A DNA stretch of 64,000 nucleotides from Acanthochlamys bracteata. Taxonomy: Eukaryota; Streptophyta; Magnoliopsida; Pandanales; Velloziaceae. A model generated the notes under the pieces. The model did not search any database, was not told where the DNA came from, and was given only the letters and a program-made list of their open reading frames with translations. Below are positions 60,901-64,000 of the stretch, piece after piece (positions within the stretch are counted from its first letter, which is position 1; each line of letters starts with the position of its first letter). The stretch covers positions 5,057,501 to 5,121,500 of the forward strand of contig CM034132.1 in NCBI GenBank assembly GCA_019914995.1, in the 5' to 3' direction. The translations under genes and the position numbers were made by a program.

Positions 60901-63080
60901 CAGAACTTGTTTCTTTTAGGGAAGCATATTTTTTATGAATTAAACTCAATTAAATGCCTGTTGTTAAGAATGAGATAAGTCAAAATTATTTCTAGCTTAT
61001 CTGGTATAAACAACAAAAATGGTTCAAGAAAAAAATGTATAATTGAGGCTAATTGGTCGATAATAGATGATAATCGAACATGGGGCTAGGTTCTTGTTTT
61101 TAGTGACCAATCAGATAGGTGATCAGTTAGTTGGGTATCGTTTAATACCTCACTATCTCGAATCTGCAAAAGTGCTCTACTTTCTTGGGTCGGTTGTTAG
61201 ACATCCTTTGTTGCAGTTGATGCAAGTTACACTGTGAGTAAAGTAGTTGTGACTTTTTGGTGTTATGTCTGACTATGCAGGCCAAACTGACAGGAAAAGT
61301 TGGCCACCCTGTTGGTATATCTGAGTTTGATGAATCTGTTCCCATGGTTGATAAGGCTGTGGATGCAGGATGGAAGAAAGATGCAGCTGTGCAGAAATTC
61401 CCTTTGTCTAAAGGTTTGCTAACTTGCCCCGGGGTTATGGTTTCTTGATTGTGGTGAAGTTATATGCTTTGAATAAGGGCTCGTTTACCAACCCTTCCGA
61501 ACTCGCTTTTTCCAAACTCACTTTTGATACAAAATAAATAAAAAAATTATAATAAATTATCTCTATCAAAAATTTATTTTTTAAAATTCACTTATAATAT
61601 AAAATAAATATAAAATTTTATTTTTTATTAAATCTTTTTAATTTTTAATTTTATTATTTAAATTCACTTCCGAGAAGTGAGTTTACTCTAAAGTAAACAG
61701 GCCCTAAGTCACTCTAATCTGCAGGTTCAAAACTTATTCAGGAAATAGGTTCAGGACTAGTAGTTGTTTTGGTTTTACAGCATCGTTTAGACTAGTTATA
61801 TGTTAATATGTTAGACTAGAAGAACGAGTTTATATGATGGTTTTACGTTTGTGTTCTTATCTTGATAGTGACTACTACCTCTTTAAGTAACTTGTAAAAT
61901 TGTAGATGATAGCTTCTTAATGCGCTATTTTGTATGTTATGAGTAGCTTCTTGAAGTTATCTGAGTGAACTTAAGATTGTTCATTTGTATTTTTATTAGC
62001 ATCCAAACTTGGGTTTATGATTTGTGGTATTTCAATCACTTTTAGTCACTGCTAGTGGAATATCATTCTTTCCTGAACAGGTGCATATCACTTGCCAGCA
62101 ACTCTGAAGCCACCTGAAAGTCTTCAAGTCAAGATTATTTCGATGGTTATGACCTTCGTTATGATGCTATTTACATTGATTAAATTAGCTGCTAGTCAGG
62201 TGGTAAAGAAGCTTCTAGATAAAACTCCGGGTATAGACGACAAGTATCCTGCATCTGTACTCGTGTCTACTTCCAAAGAGGAATTCCGCCCGCCTTCACC
62301 CTCTCCAGGATTTACTGAAGCTGACCTCGTCTCATCTGTACTGAAAAGGCTTGGGGAGTTGGAAGAAAAGGTTGAGCTACTTCGAGCTAAGCCATTGGAG
62401 ATGCCTTCGGAGAAAGAAGAGTTGCTCAATGCTGCTGTGCGCCGAGTGGATGCTTTGGAGGCTGAATTGATTTCCACCAAAAAGGTATTTCTTGACCTCA
62501 CATCGCTACTCTTCAATTTGGGAGGGCATTTGATTGAACAACTCATTGGTCTAGCTTTTACTGTTCTGTATTACAACATAACAGAATTTGGCATGATTGC
62601 TTTATATACTCTTGTATTTTTTCTTCAACGTATTCAGAATTTATGCATATCATGGAAAAAGATGGCGATTCTTATGTGTGCGGATATTCTGTTTGATGTC
62701 ATGTTATGCCATGTCATGATTTGATTCTTCAAAATACGTTTCACTTTTATTTAGACAACAAGGAGAACTACCTTGAGAGGATTGGTGCTCTAACTGTACT
62801 TCTCTATTACCATGTTTACGTTGTCTTTTATGTAGTTCATTCTTTTGTGTAGTTCATCTCTCTGCCTCTCATCTTAGCTTTGTTCCTGGGCAGGCTCTGC
62901 ATGAAGCCCTTATGAGACAAGAAGAGTTACTTGCTTACATTGACTGTCAACGGGAGGTTAAATTTCGTGTGAGTCGTGAGGAAGTAGTTCATAATTGATT
63001 CTCTGATAAGTTATTCTTTTAATTCGCATATTTCAATACCTCCTTGGCTTTTCCTGCAGAAGAAGAAATTCTGCTTTTAA
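57960..63080 (+). CDS. SFH: SEC14-like phosphatidylinositol transfer protein (SFH type), 14 exons
   Basis: Coding exons 57960-57993, 58647-58944, 59073-59172, 59457-59723, 59856-59933, 60016-60117, 60220-60269, 60383-60482, 60563-60658, 60743-60859, 61281-61413, 62081-62484, 62894-62968 and 63060-63080 keep phase throughout and give 624 aa. Residues 1-~85 include [19 protein letters not shown], typical of plant SFH proteins. CRAL-TRIO N is ~85-140 ([17 protein letters not shown]) and SEC14 ~155-330 ([62 protein letters not shown]). A nodulin-type C-terminal part carries a hydrophobic stretch (~477-497), a coiled coil ([20 protein letters not shown]) and a basic end. SFH proteins exchange phosphatidylinositol and phosphatidylcholine and support polarised membrane traffic. 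The frame is intact; the paralogue is not resolvable. Confidence 0.95.
61477..61704. mobile_element. Tourist-like (PIF/Harbinger) MITE in an SFH intron
   Basis: A 228-bp AT-rich element with ends GGGCTCGTTTAC and GTAAACAGGCCC is flanked by TAA on both sides (61474-61476 and 61705-61707). The TWA duplication and G-rich TIR are standard for Tourist MITEs. It lies in the intron between coding exons 11 and 12 and does not touch splice sites. Confidence 0.85.
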
Positions 63081-64000
63081 GGATTGCACAACTCCAACCG
63101 GCAGCCCCAATTCTCTTGTAATAGATGACACTTGTTTACGTGTATCCATTGAGGAATATTAAAAAACACTATGGAGCTTCTTGCATTTGAGCAGGATTAC
63201 AGATTTGACTTGCCTTTCAATCAATGGGAAATCTACTGTAAGCCGTTGTTAATATTATTTCTGTTTACTTTGTGATGTGCAGCAGCCGAAAGCAGACATA
63301 TAAGTACTAATAAGTTGTTTATGTTGCGTTCCTTAAGTGTATATGACTCGTTTTTTTTTTTAACAATCTTATATCCATCTAAAGGATCTGTAGTCTAAAG
63401 GGTACGTGCCTTGATGCATGTCACCGTTTATATTTTGGTGAGTCATTACATAACTCAAAGTCCGTCATATTACTTCTGTTCCTCATAACTAACCGTGAGT
63501 TTGTTGTAGCGAAGCCCTATTGGATGAAGATAAACAATGCAGGAATGAAACATGCAAGTTATTCAAGTATCATACTAATTGAGGAAAAACGAAAGCTGAA
63601 AGCTTCTAATAATTAGCTAATCATATATCTATCACCCATTAATAAACTACTTATAAGTCATTACATTATTAAATGTGCTTCCGTGAAGCTTCATAGCGTA
63701 AATGATTCATAAATGCAAAAGTACTTATGGTGACCACAAAAATATCTTTGAGAACCTCACGAAATTTGTAAATAATTTGTCGTAGTTCTATATCAAATTG
63801 ATATGTATCGAAACTGAATTTAAGAAAGATGATATAGAACGTATACCAAGACCAAAATATAAATAAGAATGAACATTTATTTATTTTTGTGGCGTTTTTT
63901 TGTTTTTGTTTTTTTGTTGTATGTAAAGTTTTTTTGTTCTCATGATGCTTTACTTTGCTAGCAAATTTCCAATTACTAAAAACTTTAATTGTGTAAATTT
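63081..64000. other. SFH 3' region and downstream intergenic DNA
   Basis: The first 200-250 bp are probably the 3' untranslated region. Beyond that I see no gene, RNA gene or repeat boundary up to the window end. Confidence 0.4.

Noticed and set aside
1-64000. tRNA, rRNA, snRNA genes and CRISPR arrays
   Set aside because: No cloverleaf B-box context, rRNA core or spaced repeats were noticed by eye. The tRNA-like word at 6567-6584 is a retroelement primer site and not a tRNA gene. Covariance-model scanning was not possible.

Overview
This window is AT-rich plant nuclear DNA, most likely from a eudicot. It carries many-exon genes with GT-AG introns, nested LTR retrotransposons, hAT-like and Tourist-like MITEs, and degenerate MULE/FAR1 and Ulp1-type sequences. 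Nothing bacterial or organellar was recognised. Species cannot be named from the sequence alone.

Layout: (1) 1-7792, an old minus-strand Ty3/gypsy element of the Athila lineage (gag, protease, RT, RNase H, integrase, all broken), with a tRNA-Asp-type primer site at 6567-6584 and a TG..CA LTR at 6594-7792. A PPT-like stretch just outside that LTR hints at an older LTR-internal-LTR-internal array. (2) 9055-9909, a hAT-type non-autonomous element with a perfect 8-bp target duplication; relatives lie at 33057-33892 and 40642-41257. (3) 10327-27385, a 17-kb minus-strand tandem retroelement array: LTR, internal, LTR, internal, LTR, with one 5-bp duplication (GATCT) around the whole array. Each 5.6-kb internal part encodes only a SIRE/Maximus-like Gag and pol scraps. 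A solo LTR of the same family lies in the opposite orientation at 43871-45896. (4) 27.4-41 kb, old repeat-rich DNA: an Ulp1-type protease fragment, a minisatellite, a split satellite-like block, and a FAR1-like MULE transposase pseudogene. (5) 42187-43481, a terminal-inverted-repeat element carrying a broken piece of a ribosomal P1 protein gene. (6) 46-49.5 kb, AT-rich repeats and MITEs.

The right 14 kb is the gene-bearing part. A complete plus-strand bifunctional nuclease gene (BBD type, 9 coding exons, 329 aa) spans 50990-55308. A complete plus-strand SEC14-like phosphatidylinositol transfer protein gene (SFH type, 14 coding exons, 624 aa) spans 57960-63080, with a small Tourist-like MITE in one intron. 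These are two independent housekeeping or stress genes; nothing links them functionally.

The most useful observation is technical. Differences between the tandem retroelement copies cluster strongly at CAG and CTG motifs, the plant CHG methylation context. This suggests unpolished long-read consensus errors, so apparent gag frameshifts in copy 1 may not be real.
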